Made by a program: the position numbers and the translations under genes. From Endozoicomonas sp. G2_2 (GTDB lineage Bacteria > Pseudomonadota > Gammaproteobacteria > Nevskiales > Salinisphaeraceae): a stretch of DNA of 64,000 bases. How positions within the stretch are numbered: position 1 is the stretch's first letter; each line of letters opens with the position of its first letter. The DNA lies in contig NZ_JAGHQU010000001.1 in the NCBI RefSeq assembly GCF_017744135.1, positions 186,001 through 250,000 of the forward strand, read 5' to 3'. Of this stretch, positions 19,320-29,169 are shown in pieces. The notes below the pieces were generated by a model, which saw only the letters and a list, made by a program, of their open reading frames with translations, had not been told where the DNA came from and did no database searches.

Positions 19320-19934
19320 TCATGCCTCGTTCTCCTCGGCCGGGCGGCCCTCGCCGCAGCGCTTGAGAAAGGTGCGCAGCATCTCGTGGCCGTGTTCCGA
19401 CAGGATCGACTCGGGGTGGAACTGCACCCCTTCGGCACCCGTGGGGGTGTGAATGAGGCCCATGATCTCGTCCATCTCGCCGTCGTCCGTTTCGGTCCAG
19501 GCGGTGATCTCGAAATCGTCCGGCAGGCCGTCGCGCGCAACGATGAGCGAATGGTAGCGGGTCGCGGTGAGCGGGTCGGCGAGATTCTCGAATACGCCGC
19601 GGCCAGTGTGTCGGATCGTCGATGTCTTGCCATGCATGACCTGGCGCGCGCGCGTGACCTGGCCGCCGTAGGCCTGGCCCAGCGCCTGATGGCCCAGGCA
19701 CACGCCGAAGATCGGCAGGCGATGGGCCAGGCGCTGGATCAACTCGATCGACACGCCGGCCTCGTCCGGCGAGCAGGGCCCGGGCGACACGACAATGCCG
19801 GCGGGCGCGAGCTGTTCGATGTCCTCGACCGTGACCTGATCGTTGCGCACCACGTGCACCTCGGCCTCGAGCTCGCCGAGATATTGCACCAGGTTGTAGG
19901 TGAAGGAGTCGTAGTTGTCGAGCATGAGAATCAT
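19320..19934 (-). CDS. trpG: Anthranilate synthase component II (glutamine amidotransferase)
   Basis: A 204-residue class I glutamine amidotransferase that supplies ammonia to TrpE. The nucleophile is in [11 protein letters not shown] and the catalytic His in V-Q-F-H-P-E-S. The N-terminal [11 protein letters not shown] is typical of TrpG/PabA. The ATG overlaps the trpE stop by four bases. Because it sits between trpE and trpD it is assigned as TrpG, though it may also serve p-aminobenzoate synthesis. Confidence 0.97.
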   Translation of the reverse strand: MILMLDNYDSFTYNLVQYLGELEAEVHVVRNDQVTVEDIEQLAPAGIVVSPGPCSPDEAGVSIELIQRLAHRLPIFGVCLGHQALGQAYGGQVTRARQVMHGKTSTIRHTGRGVFENLADPLTATRYHSLIVARDGLPDDFEITAWTETDDGEMDEIMGLIHTPTGAEGVQFHPESILSEHGHEMLRTFLKRCGEGRPAEENEA

Positions 19935-21451
19935 GCGTCACCCCCGTTGTTCGGCGTATCGGCCTTCGCGCGTGCGGTCAGGCCGCGCTCGGCGATCGCG
20001 GCTGCCTTCATGACCGCCTTGGCCTTGTTCATGGTCTCTTCCCATTCGGCCGTGGGCTGCGAGTCGGCCACGATGCCGCCGCCGGCCTGGACGTGTATCT
20101 CGCCGTCCTTGAGCACGGCGGTGCGGATGGCGATCGCCAGATCCATGCTGCCGTTGCCGGCCAGATAGCCCACGGCGCCGCCGTAGACGCCGCGTTTTAC
20201 GGTCTCGATCTCGTCGATGATCTCCATTGCGCGGATCTTGGGCGCGCCGGAGAGCGTGCCGGCTGGGAAGGCCGCGCGCAGGGCATCCATCGGCGTCAGA
20301 TCATCGCGCAGCCTGCCGGTGACGTTCGACACGATATGCATGACGTGCGAATAGCGCTCGATGGCCATGCGTTCGGTCAGCTTCACGCTGCCGGGTCGCG
20401 ACACGCGGCCGACATCGTTGCGGCCGAGGTCGATGAGCATGAGGTGTTCGGCGATCTCTTTCGGATCGTCCAGCAGATCTTGCGCGAGCGCGATGTCTTC
20501 GGCTTCATTGGCGCCGCGCTTGCGCGTGCCGGCGATCGGTCGCACCGTGACCTCGCCGTCCATAGTCCGCACGAGAATCTCCGGTGACGCGCCCACGACG
20601 TGGTGATCACCGAAATTGAAGTAATACATATAGGGCGACGGGTTCAGGCTGCGCAGCGCGCGATACAGCGACATCGCCTCGGCATTGAAAGGCGCGGACA
20701 GGCGCTGGCTGGGCACCACCTGCATCACGTCGCCGGCCTGGGTGTAGTCGCGAATGCGCCGTACCGCGTCTTCGTAGCCGGCCTGGGTCAGCCCGGAGAC
20801 GAAACGGTCGTCGTCGAGCGTCGCCCCCGTTTCGTCGCGGGCCGCGCCACGCGTGGTGCTGGCGGTCAACGGCCGCTCGAGTGCGTCGAGCAGTTCGTCG
20901 AGACGCTGTTCGACACGTGCCCGGTCGTCTTCATCGCCGTCGACATGGTGGGCCACGCAATAGAGCTTGCCCGAAAGGTTGTCGAAGATGACCAGTTCCT
21001 CGGCCACCAGCAGCAGGATGTCCGGCAGATCGAGCGGATCATCCTTGTTCGCGCCCTTGGCCAGGCGCGGCTCGATATAGCGGATGGTGTCGTAGCCGAA
21101 ATAGCCCACCAGGCCGCCGGTCAGGCGCGGCAGCTCCGGCAGACGCGGCAACGGGCGCGCGTCGTTGAACGCCTGGATCCAGGCCAGCGGATCGTCGGTT
21201 TCGATTTCCTCGAGGATCTTGTCATCGCGCTCGTGGATGAGCGTGGTGCCGCGTACGCGAATACGTTCCGCGCAGGGCAGGCCGATGATCGAATAGCGGC
21301 CCCAGCGTTCGCCGCCCTGTACCGATTCCAGCAGGAAGGAATAGGGCGCGTCGGCCAGCTTGAGATAGGTCGACAGCGGGGTGTCGAGATCGGCGAGGGC
21401 TTCGACGACCAGCGGTACACGGGCCGCGTGGGGATCAACTTGATAGGTCAT
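19931..21451 (-). CDS. trpE: Anthranilate synthase component I
   Basis: A chorismate-binding enzyme of 506 residues that makes anthranilate from chorismate with TrpG. The catalytic C-terminal half shows [19 protein letters not shown] and [12 protein letters not shown]. The N-terminal S-Y-L-K-type region ([18 protein letters not shown]) contains the tryptophan feedback-site residues. The ATG at 21451 was preferred over one 33 bases upstream because it begins nearer the conserved region. It overlaps trpG by four bases. Confidence 0.97.
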   Translation of the reverse strand: MTYQVDPHAARVPLVVEALADLDTPLSTYLKLADAPYSFLLESVQGGERWGRYSIIGLPCAERIRVRGTTLIHERDDKILEEIETDDPLAWIQAFNDARPLPRLPELPRLTGGLVGYFGYDTIRYIEPRLAKGANKDDPLDLPDILLLVAEELVIFDNLSGKLYCVAHHVDGDEDDRARVEQRLDELLDALERPLTASTTRGAARDETGATLDDDRFVSGLTQAGYEDAVRRIRDYTQAGDVMQVVPSQRLSAPFNAEAMSLYRALRSLNPSPYMYYFNFGDHHVVGASPEILVRTMDGEVTVRPIAGTRKRGANEAEDIALAQDLLDDPKEIAEHLMLIDLGRNDVGRVSRPGSVKLTERMAIERYSHVMHIVSNVTGRLRDDLTPMDALRAAFPAGTLSGAPKIRAMEIIDEIETVKRGVYGGAVGYLAGNGSMDLAIAIRTAVLKDGEIHVQAGGGIVADSQPTAEWEETMNKAKAVMKAAAIAERGLTARAKADTPNNGGDA

Positions 21452-21484
21452 GGCAAAACTCGATCGGTCGGGCAGAAAACGCAT

Positions 21485-21504
21485 GCCGCACGGTCACGCG
21501 CGGC
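21485..21504 (-). promoter_or_regulatory. Possible attenuator hairpin upstream of trpE
   Basis: On the minus strand an 8-bp stem (GCCGCGCG / CGTGCGGC, one G-U pair) with loop TGAC is followed five bases later by a TTTT run, 34 bases before the trpE start and just after the stop of a Trp-rich small reading frame. The arrangement fits transcription attenuation, but the T-run is short and offset. Confidence 0.3.
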
Positions 21505-21524
21505 CAACTTCAACGGGCGGGCTG

Positions 21525-21608
21525 TCAGCCGCGCCAGCCGGTCGTCTGCCATCGCCAGCACGTGTGGGGCACACGGGCGGCGGTATGCTGCGATCGATTC
21601 GGGTCCAT
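21525..21608 (-). CDS. Candidate trp leader peptide (Trp-rich, 27 residues)
   Basis: A small frame from ATG 21608 to TGA 21525 whose last 11 residues, C-W-R-W-Q-T-T-G-W-R-G, contain three Trp, an amino acid that is rare overall. It lies in the 267-bp gap between rpe and trpE, followed by a possible terminator hairpin. This matches the logic of trpL attenuation. Weak points are the poor ribosome site and the longer open frame (to 21710) in which it lies, so chance is not excluded. Confidence 0.35.
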   Translation of the reverse strand: MDPNRSQHTAARVPHTCWRWQTTGWRG

Positions 21609-21718
21609 GCCCTGGTCCGTTGCGATGTGATCCGTGGCAGTGCCGCCGTGGATGCGACGCAGTGCCGTTCCGCGGTTATAACGATCGTGGACGCGAATCA
21701 CAAGAGCCACCGCTGCGA

Positions 21719-22408
21719 TCAGTCGCCGAGTTCGGCACGCATGTCGGCGATCACCTGCGCATAGTCGGGCTGGCCGAAGATGGCCGAGCCGGCCACGAAG
21801 GTGTCCGCGCCGGCTGCTGCGACGCGGCCGATGTTGCTGGTCTTGATGCCGCCGTCGACCTCGAGGCGGATATCGCGTCCCGATGCATCGATGATCTCGC
21901 GGGCTTCGGCGATCTTGCCGATCGCTTCCTCGATGAAGCTCTGGCCGCCGAAACCGGGGTTCACCGACATGATCAGCACGATGTCGATCTTGTCGAGCAC
22001 GTACTTGAGGTATTCCAGCGGCGTGGCCGGGTTGAATACCAGGCCCGTCTTGCAGCCGGCATCGATGGCCAGCTGCAGGCTGCGGTCGATGTGCTCGCTG
22101 GCTTCCGGGTGGAAGGTGATGGAATCCGCGCCGGCGTCGGCGAAGGCGCTGATCAGCGCGTCCACCGGCTTGACCATCAGATGCACGTCGATCGGCACGT
22201 TCGGGTGCTTGGCCTTCAGCCGCTTGGCCAGGGCTGCGCAGACCGGCGGGCCGAAGGTGAGGTTGGGCACGTAATGGTTGTCCATCACGTCGAAATGGAT
22301 CCAGTCAGCGCCGGCGTCGATGACGGCTTCGCACTCGTCGCCCAGGGCGGCCAGATCGGCCGCGAGAATCGAGGGCGCAATGACAGGCGAGAACTTGGAT
22401 ACGGGCAT
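21719..22408 (-). CDS. rpe: Ribulose-phosphate 3-epimerase
   Basis: A 229-residue TIM-barrel epimerase of the pentose phosphate pathway, interconverting ribulose 5-phosphate and xylulose 5-phosphate. The N-terminal A-P-S-I-L-A-A-D, the metal and catalytic region [22 protein letters not shown] and the C-terminal phosphate loop V-A-G-S-A-I-F are present. In relatives rpe is followed by gph and then trpE; gph is missing here. Confidence 0.97.
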   Translation of the reverse strand: MPVSKFSPVIAPSILAADLAALGDECEAVIDAGADWIHFDVMDNHYVPNLTFGPPVCAALAKRLKAKHPNVPIDVHLMVKPVDALISAFADAGADSITFHPEASEHIDRSLQLAIDAGCKTGLVFNPATPLEYLKYVLDKIDIVLIMSVNPGFGGQSFIEEAIGKIAEAREIIDASGRDIRLEVDGGIKTSNIGRVAAAGADTFVAGSAIFGQPDYAQVIADMRAELGD

Positions 22409-22556
22409 GATGAAAACCGTGGATCAGCGGGCGGCGCTAGTTTACGCTCTGCGCATTACCCCTGTCAGTCCACCGGGCTGCGCCGCCGCGCCCCTCTGTG
22501 CCACGTGCCAAGAGAAACGGCGCCGCGGTGCATGAACGAATTGAAAGGTTTGCTGA

Positions 22557-23012
22557 ATGGCATATCTCATTGCGTTGCACACGCTGGCCGCCGTGATCTG
22601 GGTCGGCGGGCTGTTCTTCATGGTCGGCATCCTCCGTCCGGCCGCTTCGGCGGTGCCGCTGGCGGAACGGCTGCCGCTGCTGTCGAGCGCGATGGGGCGT
22701 TTCTTTCTCTGGGTCTGGATCGCGATGATCGTGCTGCTGGTCACCGGCAACACGATGATTTTCCTGCTCGGCGGCATGGGCGCCGTGCCTATCTATATCC
22801 ATCTCATGCAGGCGCTTGGCTGGGTGATGTTCCTGCTGTTCGGCCACATGTTCTTCGCGCCGTGGCGGCGCGTGCGCGTGGCGTTGAGTGCCGGCGCGCT
22901 TGCCGACGCCAGCCGGGCGATGAACCAGCTGCGCTTTTTTGCCACGGTGAATCTCGTGATCGGCCTGGTCGTGGTGGTGATCGCCAGCGGCGGTCGCTAC
23001 GGCCTGATCTGA
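22557..23012 (+). CDS. CopD-like four-helix membrane protein
   Basis: A 151-residue integral membrane protein with about four transmembrane helices. The first helix has H8 and the W-V-G-G-L-F-F motif seen in the CopD superfamily. A role in copper or heme handling is suggested by family only. It is divergent from rpe, starts behind a GAAAGG ribosome site and lies 72 bp upstream of purC, so it may share that transcript. Confidence 0.7.
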   Translation: MAYLIALHTLAAVIWVGGLFFMVGILRPAASAVPLAERLPLLSSAMGRFFLWVWIAMIVLLVTGNTMIFLLGGMGAVPIYIHLMQALGWVMFLLFGHMFFAPWRRVRVALSAGALADASRAMNQLRFFATVNLVIGLVVVVIASGGRYGLI

Positions 23013-23084
23013 CCGCGGTGCGGCCGTTGCACTGCTAGAATTTCAGCCGCCACGTTCACAGCTGCGCGCTCTAGCGCTCGTTCC

Positions 23085-23969
23085 ATGCCCGATACGCTCT
23101 TCGAATCCGACCTGCACAGCATTCCGCTGCTCATGCGCGGCAAGGTGCGCGATGTCTACGCGGTGGGCGACGACCATCTGCTGATCGTGGCCACCGACCG
23201 GCTGTCGGCGTTCGACGTGATCCTGCCCGACCCGATTCCGGGCAAGGGCGTGGTGCTCACGGCGGTCTCGAATTTCTGGTTCGATCGCTTCGCGGGCGAT
23301 ATCGCCAATCATCGGGCCGACATGCCGCTGGCGGATATTCTCACCGCCGACGAGATCGAACAGGTGGGCACGCGCGCGATGCTGGTCAAGCGTCTCGAGG
23401 CGTTGCCGGTGGAGGCCGTGGCGCGCGGTTATATCATCGGCTCCGGCTGGAAGGACTATCAGGCGACCGGCGCGGTGTCGGGCATCGGATTGCCGGCCGG
23501 CCTGGCGCAGGCTGAACAGCTGCCGGACCCGATCTTCACGCCATCAACCAAGGCCGAAGCCGGTGAACACGACGAGGCCATTGACTTCGACGCCGTGATC
23601 GAGCTCGTCGGCCGTGAGCGCGCGCTGCAGATTCGCCACGCTACCCTGTCCATCTACAAGCGTGCGGCCGCTTATGCCCGCGAGTGCGGCATCATCATTG
23701 CCGACACCAAGTTCGAGTTCGGCGTCGACAAGGCCGGCGAACTGGTGCTCATCGACGAGGTGCTGACCCCGGATTCCTCGCGCTTCTGGCCGGTATCGGA
23801 CTATGCGACCGGCATGAGCCCGCCCAGCTTCGACAAGCAGTACGTCCGCGACTATCTGGAAACGCTGGACTGGGACAAGACCGCGCCGGGACCGCGTCTG
23901 CCGCAGCAGGTGATCGACAACACGGCGGCCAAGTATCGCGAGGCCTGCGAGCGCCTGATGGCGCGCTAG
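23085..23969 (+). CDS. purC: Phosphoribosylaminoimidazole-succinocarboxamide synthase
   Basis: SAICAR synthase of purine synthesis, joining CAIR and aspartate with ATP. At 294 residues it is the longer, yeast-ADE1-like form rather than the ~237-residue E. coli form. Conserved stretches are [11 protein letters not shown] (ATP loop), [22 protein letters not shown] and [14 protein letters not shown] possible terminator follows at about 24046-24068. Confidence 0.97.
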   Translation: MPDTLFESDLHSIPLLMRGKVRDVYAVGDDHLLIVATDRLSAFDVILPDPIPGKGVVLTAVSNFWFDRFAGDIANHRADMPLADILTADEIEQVGTRAMLVKRLEALPVEAVARGYIIGSGWKDYQATGAVSGIGLPAGLAQAEQLPDPIFTPSTKAEAGEHDEAIDFDAVIELVGRERALQIRHATLSIYKRAAAYARECGIIIADTKFEFGVDKAGELVLIDEVLTPDSSRFWPVSDYATGMSPPSFDKQYVRDYLETLDWDKTAPGPRLPQQVIDNTAAKYREACERLMAR

Positions 23970-24045
23970 GCGCGCCGTGTTATCTGGATAACCCGTTGTT
24001 CATAGGCGCGTTTTTGCGCAGAAACGCGCAAACGGCCTGATCTTT

Positions 24046-24068
24046 CGGCCCTCGGGCCGCCAATTTTT
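24046..24068 (+). terminator. Possible terminator after purC
   Basis: The 344-bp gap 23970-24313 contains no gene. It holds a stem GCGCGTTT/AAACGCGC (24006-24029) and then CGGCC-CTCG-GGCCG (24046-24059) followed by a T-run, a plausible weak intrinsic terminator for purC. The remainder carries the promoter of the OmpW-family gene, whose ribosome site GGGAGGAG precedes the ATG at 24314. Confidence 0.5.
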
Positions 24069-24313
24069 CTCTTCCTTGCACCGCCGCGACGCCCGTCGCG
24101 ACGCGGTTTCCTGTGGTTCGCACGCCTGCGCGTAGCTGAAAAGGCATGTTTTCCCGGCGCCGTCGTTGCTAGTCTCCGCGGCGTCGTTCGTGCGGATTTG
24201 TGCGCGAAAAGCGAATCAAAAACAAATGGTTACAAATTCCCAAACAGTTCGGGAAAGCGTAGCCGAAAACCGCGACGACGGACGCAGAGGGTTACACGCG
24301 AGGGAGGAGATGC

Positions 24314-25351
24314 ATGCCTCGATACGGGAATGAACGCGCGGGTTATGTCCGTGCGATGTCGATCGGTCTGGCCCTGGTGCTGATCGCAGGGTTCGCGCCG
24401 GCCCAAGCCGCCGAGGAGACCGCCAGAGACGATGTGCCGGACACCGGCGAGCCGATCGAGTCGCCGGGGTTCTACGATCGCTATATCAAGGACCGGCTCT
24501 ATCTCAAGCCGGGCGTCAGCTATCTGGATTTCGGCCGGCTCGAAAGCACCGATCTGAAGCTTTCCGGAGTGAAATTTCCGGCGACGCTCGCGATCCAGAA
24601 TGGCGGTATCGAGGGTGCCAAGGCCTCGATCAGCAACCAGTACATCGGCACCATCGCCCTGGGGTACAACATTCCCGGCACCGGCCGGCATCTGTCGTTT
24701 GAAACCATCATCGGCAAGCCGATCGATATCAACTTCGTCGCTCAGCCGGGCACGCTCCGGGATGAATCGCTGGCGCCAACGGCGCGGCTCGGCAATGTGG
24801 TGCCCGAGGGCATCATCGGCGGGGAGGCGTTGCAGGATCTGCTCAACGATTTGGGCGGCGCGGTCAACGACGCCACCGGCCTGCTCGATACCGGCATCCC
24901 GCCGCTCGGAAGCGAGTTGGGTTCGGTGAAGAGCCTGCCGATCATGATGACGTTGCTCTACCACCCGTTTCCGGATTCCTATTTCCGGCCCTATATCGGC
25001 GGCGGCGCGGTGTATCTCTACAACTACGACTCCGAAATCACCAACGACGTACTCACCCAGGTCAACGACCCCGGCTTCGACGTGTCATCCACGCCGGGCT
25101 ATGTCCTGCAGGCCGGCATCGATATCGGTAATCCCGAACAGGGCTTCTTCGGCTTTGCCGACGTGCGCTATATCGGCGACGCCACGGTCAAGGGCGAGCT
25201 CAGCGACGTGAACGTGCGGGTACGCAACCCGGCGCTCGGCACCACGCTCGACGCGCTGGGTTACGGCGAGGACATCGCGGTCGGTGATGCCGATATCGAG
25301 CTCGATATCAACCCGATCATCTATACGGTGGGCGTGGGTTACCGGTTCTAG
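24314..25351 (+). CDS. OmpW family outer membrane protein
   Basis: A 345-residue protein with an N-terminal signal peptide ending near A-Q-A-A, followed by L-Y-L-K-P-G-V-S-Y-L-D-F typical of the first OmpW strand. It has Y-F-R-P-Y-I-G-G-G-A-V-Y-L-Y-N-Y in the second half and the C-terminal beta-barrel ending V-G-Y-R-F. It is longer than E. coli OmpW (212 residues) because of an insertion at about residues 150-210. OmpW relatives such as AlkL pass hydrophobic molecules; with an alkane hydroxylase operon 7 kb away, hydrocarbon uptake is a reasonable guess only. Confidence 0.8.
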   Translation: MPRYGNERAGYVRAMSIGLALVLIAGFAPAQAAEETARDDVPDTGEPIESPGFYDRYIKDRLYLKPGVSYLDFGRLESTDLKLSGVKFPATLAIQNGGIEGAKASISNQYIGTIALGYNIPGTGRHLSFETIIGKPIDINFVAQPGTLRDESLAPTARLGNVVPEGIIGGEALQDLLNDLGGAVNDATGLLDTGIPPLGSELGSVKSLPIMMTLLYHPFPDSYFRPYIGGGAVYLYNYDSEITNDVLTQVNDPGFDVSSTPGYVLQAGIDIGNPEQGFFGFADVRYIGDATVKGELSDVNVRVRNPALGTTLDALGYGEDIAVGDADIELDINPIIYTVGVGYRF

Positions 25352-25398
25352 GCGAAGTGGGGCGCCGGCGGGATGCCGGCGCCCTCGGGTTGGTCGTG

Positions 25399-27396
25399 CT
25401 AGACGTCGTTGTCGACGATGTCTTCGGCCGCGATCAGCGGCAGTTCGACTGTGCCGTTCAGGGTCGCCGCCAGGATCAATACATCGCGCGAGAAGCTGAT
25501 CGGGTACTGCGGATGAAAGCCGTAGATCAGAAAGCCCACTTCGTCGCCCGGTTCGAGCCGCTCTGCCACCGCGGTCATATCGAGCGTGTGCTGACCGTAA
25601 CCGCGTACCGGCGTCAACTGGTCGTCTATCAACTGCCAGTCGTTGCTATCGACCGTACGTTTGCCCAGTCCGAAGAAGAAGATCGGATCGCAGCCGAGCG
25701 GCAATATCTCCACCGCACACGAATCGGGCGGTCCCAGTATATCCAGCAGATCCAGCGGATCGAGCGGCTCGCCGATAGTGATATCCAGCGTGGGGATGCC
25801 CGCAAGCACCGCGCTGCTGCCTTCCTGCGTGAACAACGGCTGACTTTGCAGCAGACGCTCGCGGGCCTCGCCGCCGAGCACCGCGCCGAGCGCGCCGGTA
25901 ACCGCGCCGGAGAAGGCCGGCGTATCGACGGCCAGCTCGAATGCTTCGCCGCCACGCGGTACCGAATCCACGGCGACGGCGTCGTCTTCGTCCAGGCTCA
26001 GGCATACATCGTCACCCAAAGGTAGGGCGGCATCGATGGCACCGCCCTGGCCGCGGAGCTTCTCCTCGAACCAGGCGAAAGTGACGGACTCCAGATCGAG
26101 GCTGCCGCAGGTCAGTGAACCGCCAGGGCCCTGGAATTCGGGGATGTTAACCAGGGCGCCGGCCAACGCTTCCAGCTGATCGCCTTGGGGCACGCTGTCG
26201 ATGCTCACCGGCAGGACGTGGCCGGTCTGGTGGGTGAGCAGGCGCACGTCGCCGCCCAATGCCTTGAGGCAGTCGTAGCTGTTAGCTGCTTCGTTGACGT
26301 TGAACAGCGTGTCCTTGAAACCCTGTGTCAGCAGCGCGTCGATCTTGTGCAGACCGCCCGGCGCGACCGAGCGCGGATCGGGTTGACCGATGGTGAAGCC
26401 GTCCTGCGGGGCCGCGGCCTCGGTTTCGCAGAAGTAACGCAGGCTGTGGTAGCGAAACAGGTTGGCGGCGGCATCCGGTAGATTGTTGGTGAGCGCGCCG
26501 CGCACCACGCTCTCGTAGATGAGCGGATCTTGGCGCAGGCCTTCGCCGCGCTCGACCTGTTCCTGGACGGCTTGCAGCACCACGCTGGGGTCACCGCCGG
26601 TAGCCAGGCCCAGCACCGGCACTTCGCCGCCGCCCACGAGCGCAAGAATCCAGCCGGTCTTGATCACGTCGTTCGGGTTCAGCGAATAGGTCAGATCAAA
26701 CGGCGCGATGTCTGGCGCGATCACGCGCAGGCGCTCCTCGGGGTCGGCGCCGGCGAGCAGCCACTGAAACATGCCGCCGTAGGAGCCGCCGTAGGAGCCG
26801 ACCTTCATCTTGCCGTTGGCGCGGCGGGCGAGGCCTTCCAGATTCTCGGCCCAGTCGAGCAGGGCGATCAGGCTTTGGCCTTCGAAGTCGGGCGACATCA
26901 CGCGCACGGTGCCGGACGATTCGCCGAAGCCGCGCTGATCGATGGAGATCACATAGTAGCCGGCGTCGCGCAGGCGCTGCTGGAATGTGCTGGGGGCGGT
27001 GTCGCGGCTGCCGCCGTAGCCGTGCCCGTGCAGCACCAGCGGATAACTCTCGCCCGCGGTGAGTTCGGCCGGTTCCATAACCTGCACGACCAGCGTGTCG
27101 GTGCTGGCGTCGGCGTTGGTGACCGCGATTTCCTGGCGATACACCTCGCCCGCTCGCGTCTGCGCCACGGGCACGGTGGGCGGGGCGTTGTCGTCTTCCG
27201 GTTCGGGGTCGTCGGGCGTGCCATCGTCGTTGTCGTTCTGGCCGCCATTGCCGCTATTGCCGCCATCGGCCTCGGTGGCTTGCTGGCCGAGCGTGACGTT
27301 ACTGCCGTCGCTGCAGCCGCTCAGTGCGACCACGAGACACAGACACCCGAGCACGAGCAGGTGCCGTGCGCCCGCATACAGATCGGATCCGATCAT
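25399..27396 (-). CDS. Lipoprotein alpha/beta hydrolase (CocE/X-Pro dipeptidase S15-like)
   Basis: A 665-residue lipoprotein with the lipobox L-S-G-C (Cys28), an acidic low-complexity tether, then an alpha/beta-hydrolase domain. The oxyanion region H-G-H-G-Y-G-G, the nucleophile elbow G-S-Y-G-G-S-Y-G-G and a likely catalytic His in T-H-Q-T-G-H are visible. A C-terminal beta-rich region of about 250 residues resembles the jelly-roll of S15/CocE enzymes. It would act as a surface or periplasmic esterase or peptidase; the substrate is unknown. The ATG at 27396 was chosen to give a normal lipoprotein signal. Confidence 0.75.
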   Translation of the reverse strand: MIGSDLYAGARHLLVLGCLCLVVALSGCSDGSNVTLGQQATEADGGNSGNGGQNDNDDGTPDDPEPEDDNAPPTVPVAQTRAGEVYRQEIAVTNADASTDTLVVQVMEPAELTAGESYPLVLHGHGYGGSRDTAPSTFQQRLRDAGYYVISIDQRGFGESSGTVRVMSPDFEGQSLIALLDWAENLEGLARRANGKMKVGSYGGSYGGMFQWLLAGADPEERLRVIAPDIAPFDLTYSLNPNDVIKTGWILALVGGGEVPVLGLATGGDPSVVLQAVQEQVERGEGLRQDPLIYESVVRGALTNNLPDAAANLFRYHSLRYFCETEAAAPQDGFTIGQPDPRSVAPGGLHKIDALLTQGFKDTLFNVNEAANSYDCLKALGGDVRLLTHQTGHVLPVSIDSVPQGDQLEALAGALVNIPEFQGPGGSLTCGSLDLESVTFAWFEEKLRGQGGAIDAALPLGDDVCLSLDEDDAVAVDSVPRGGEAFELAVDTPAFSGAVTGALGAVLGGEARERLLQSQPLFTQEGSSAVLAGIPTLDITIGEPLDPLDLLDILGPPDSCAVEILPLGCDPIFFFGLGKRTVDSNDWQLIDDQLTPVRGYGQHTLDMTAVAERLEPGDEVGFLIYGFHPQYPISFSRDVLILAATLNGTVELPLIAAEDIVDNDV

Positions 27397-27532
27397 CTTG
27401 TCCCCCCGTGCCGCGGTCGGCGGCATCGCCATTGTTATGTTGATTCTTCAGCGTATGCCGCGGCTCGCGGCATTGCGAAAATGATTATTGGCAGAATCGG
27501 GGAGGTGGCGCAACACGCGCCGCCGGGGGGGG

Positions 27533-28183
27533 TCAGGAAGAGTCGGCCGCGGCGGCCTGGCGGGTGAGAGCACCGTCCAGGATGCCGATGATCTCGTTGC
27601 GATCGATGCGCTGGTCCTTGAGCGCGAGGTAGTAGGCATAGCCCATGGCGCGCGTGTCCTTGGGGCCGGCCCGTTTTTCCAGATCGGCGTCGTGCGCGAT
27701 CATGAAGCGCAGCATTTTCGGGTCGTTGCGCTGGATGGCGTAGAACAGCCCGGTCAGCGGCTCGGTGTCGTCGCGTTCGTCGACCGCGTCGATGTCGAGA
27801 CCGTGGGCGAGATAGAAGTCGGCACAACCGTAGGGGTCTTCGAGCCGTGCTTCGCGTTCGAAGATATGCACCAGCCCGCCGGCAGCCTGCAGGTCGGGCA
27901 CATCGGCCTCGCGCGCGTCGACCTGCTCGAAATCGCGTTCGCAGAAACCCTTGGGTGCCGTCGCGGCCTGGGCGTTGGCCGCATCACCGGCGGCGGTCGC
28001 CCCATTCGACGAAGCCGGCGCGTTGGCGCCGGCTTCGGTGGTGGTCTCGGTGTCGGCCGGCTGCTCTATCGCAGCCGATGCGCGGTCGGCGTTGACCTGG
28101 CCGGGGTCGCGCGCAAGCCAGAAGATGATGCCGGCCATGACGACGGCGACGATGGCCGTAATGATGGCGATGGGTTTCCACAT
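27533..28183 (-). CDS. Membrane-anchored ankyrin-like protein of unknown function
   Basis: A 216-residue protein with an N-terminal membrane anchor (residues about 4-23), a low-complexity Ala/Thr/Glu linker to about residue 75 and a C-terminal domain exposed to the periplasm. The domain has ankyrin-like helices: H-G-L-D-I-D-A-V-D followed by L-F-Y-A-I-Q-R-N-D and M-L-R-F-M-I-A-H-D-A-D-L. Two cysteines (C-E-R-D, G-C-A-D) may form a disulfide. No function is known. It may be in one transcript with the prpB-like gene, 29 bp upstream. Confidence 0.6.
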   Translation of the reverse strand: MWKPIAIITAIVAVVMAGIIFWLARDPGQVNADRASAAIEQPADTETTTEAGANAPASSNGATAAGDAANAQAATAPKGFCERDFEQVDAREADVPDLQAAGGLVHIFEREARLEDPYGCADFYLAHGLDIDAVDERDDTEPLTGLFYAIQRNDPKMLRFMIAHDADLEKRAGPKDTRAMGYAYYLALKDQRIDRNEIIGILDGALTRQAAAADSS

Positions 28184-28212
28184 GGGCGGGTCTCCGGCGT
28201 GTGCGGGGCGAA

Positions 28213-29082
28213 TCAGCCGTTCTTGTCGCGGCCGAAGAGCGCGTCGAGCTTGTCTTCGTATTCGTGATAGCCGAGGTGTTCGTAGAGTTCGCTGCGTGTC
28301 TGCATGCGATCCACGACGTTCTTCTGCGTGCCTTCGGCGCGGATCGCGGCATAGACGTCGAGCGCGGCATTGGCCATCGCGCGCGAGGCCGACAGCGGGT
28401 ACAGCACCATGGATACGCCCTGGCTGGCGAGTTCATCGGTGGTGTAGAGATCGGTCGACCCGAACTCGGTGATATTGGCCAGAACCGGCGCGCCGAGATC
28501 GGTGAAGCGCTTGTACATTTCCAGGTCGGTCATGGCTTCGGCGAAGATGAAGTCCGCGCCCGCTTCGATGCACGCGGCCGCGCGGTCGACGGCGGCGTCC
28601 AGGCCTTCCACGGCCAGCGCATCGGTGCGCGCCATGATGAGCATGTCGTCCCGGGCGTCGGCCGCGGCGGTCACGCGTTCGACCATTTCCTCCTTGGAGA
28701 TGATCTCCTTGCCCGGCCGGTGGCCACAGCGCTTGGCCGCGACCTGGTCCTCGATATGCACGCAGGCCGCGCCCGCACCCTCGAACAGCTTGACGGTGCG
28801 CGCGATATTGAAGGCGCTGCCCCAGCCGGTGTCGATGTCCACGAGCAGCGGCACATCGGTGGCATAGGTGATGCGGCGTACGTCTTCGAGCACGTCGTTC
28901 ATGGTCGTCATGCCGAGATCCGGCAGGCCGTAGGACCAGTTGGCCACGCCGCCGCCGGACAGGTAGATCGCCTTGAAGCCGCTGTGCTCGGCGAGCATGG
29001 CGGAATAGGCGTTGATGGCACCGGCGATCTGGAGCGGTTTCTCGGTTTCGAGGGCGGAGAGAAAACGTTGGGCTGCGGTCAT
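28213..29082 (-). CDS. prpB: Methylisocitrate lyase (PrpB-type)
   Basis: A 289-residue PEP mutase/isocitrate lyase superfamily enzyme. The catalytic loop K-R-C-G-H-R-P-G-K matches PrpB; D-I-D-T-G-W-G-S and I-E-D-Q-V carry the Mg2+ site. It would split 2-methylisocitrate into pyruvate and succinate in the 2-methylcitrate cycle, used for propionyl-CoA from odd-chain alkanes and fatty acids. It is not in a prp operon: prpD lies 18 kb away and no prpC is in the window. The ATG at 29082 gives the usual length. Confidence 0.88.
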   Translation of the reverse strand: MTAAQRFLSALETEKPLQIAGAINAYSAMLAEHSGFKAIYLSGGGVANWSYGLPDLGMTTMNDVLEDVRRITYATDVPLLVDIDTGWGSAFNIARTVKLFEGAGAACVHIEDQVAAKRCGHRPGKEIISKEEMVERVTAAADARDDMLIMARTDALAVEGLDAAVDRAAACIEAGADFIFAEAMTDLEMYKRFTDLGAPVLANITEFGSTDLYTTDELASQGVSMVLYPLSASRAMANAALDVYAAIRAEGTQKNVVDRMQTRSELYEHLGYHEYEDKLDALFGRDKNG

Positions 29083-29129
29083 GGGCGATCCTGCGAAGAC
29101 ATCGAAAATCGTGGGCTTGAAGTCATGGC

Positions 29130-29152
29130 GCCCGGCCGCTGAGCGGCCGGGC
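29130..29152 (-). terminator. Stem-loop between the aldehyde dehydrogenase gene and prpB
   Basis: An 11-bp perfect inverted repeat (GCCCGGCCGCT / AGCGGCCGGGC) with a single-base centre, just past the aldehyde dehydrogenase stop on the minus strand. No clear T-run follows, so it may be a weak terminator or an mRNA-stabilising hairpin. Confidence 0.4.
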
Positions 29153-29169
29153 GGTGACACCTTACCCGA

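Noticed and set aside
20600-23038. An 812-codon plus-strand open frame across trpE and rpe
   Set aside because: It runs antisense to recognisable trpE and rpe, has a composition typical of shadow frames in high-GC DNA and shows no domain.
23970-24313. Possible RNA gene or riboswitch in the purC-ompW gap
   Set aside because: Only two simple stems and a T-run are seen; no known riboswitch core or tRNA shape.
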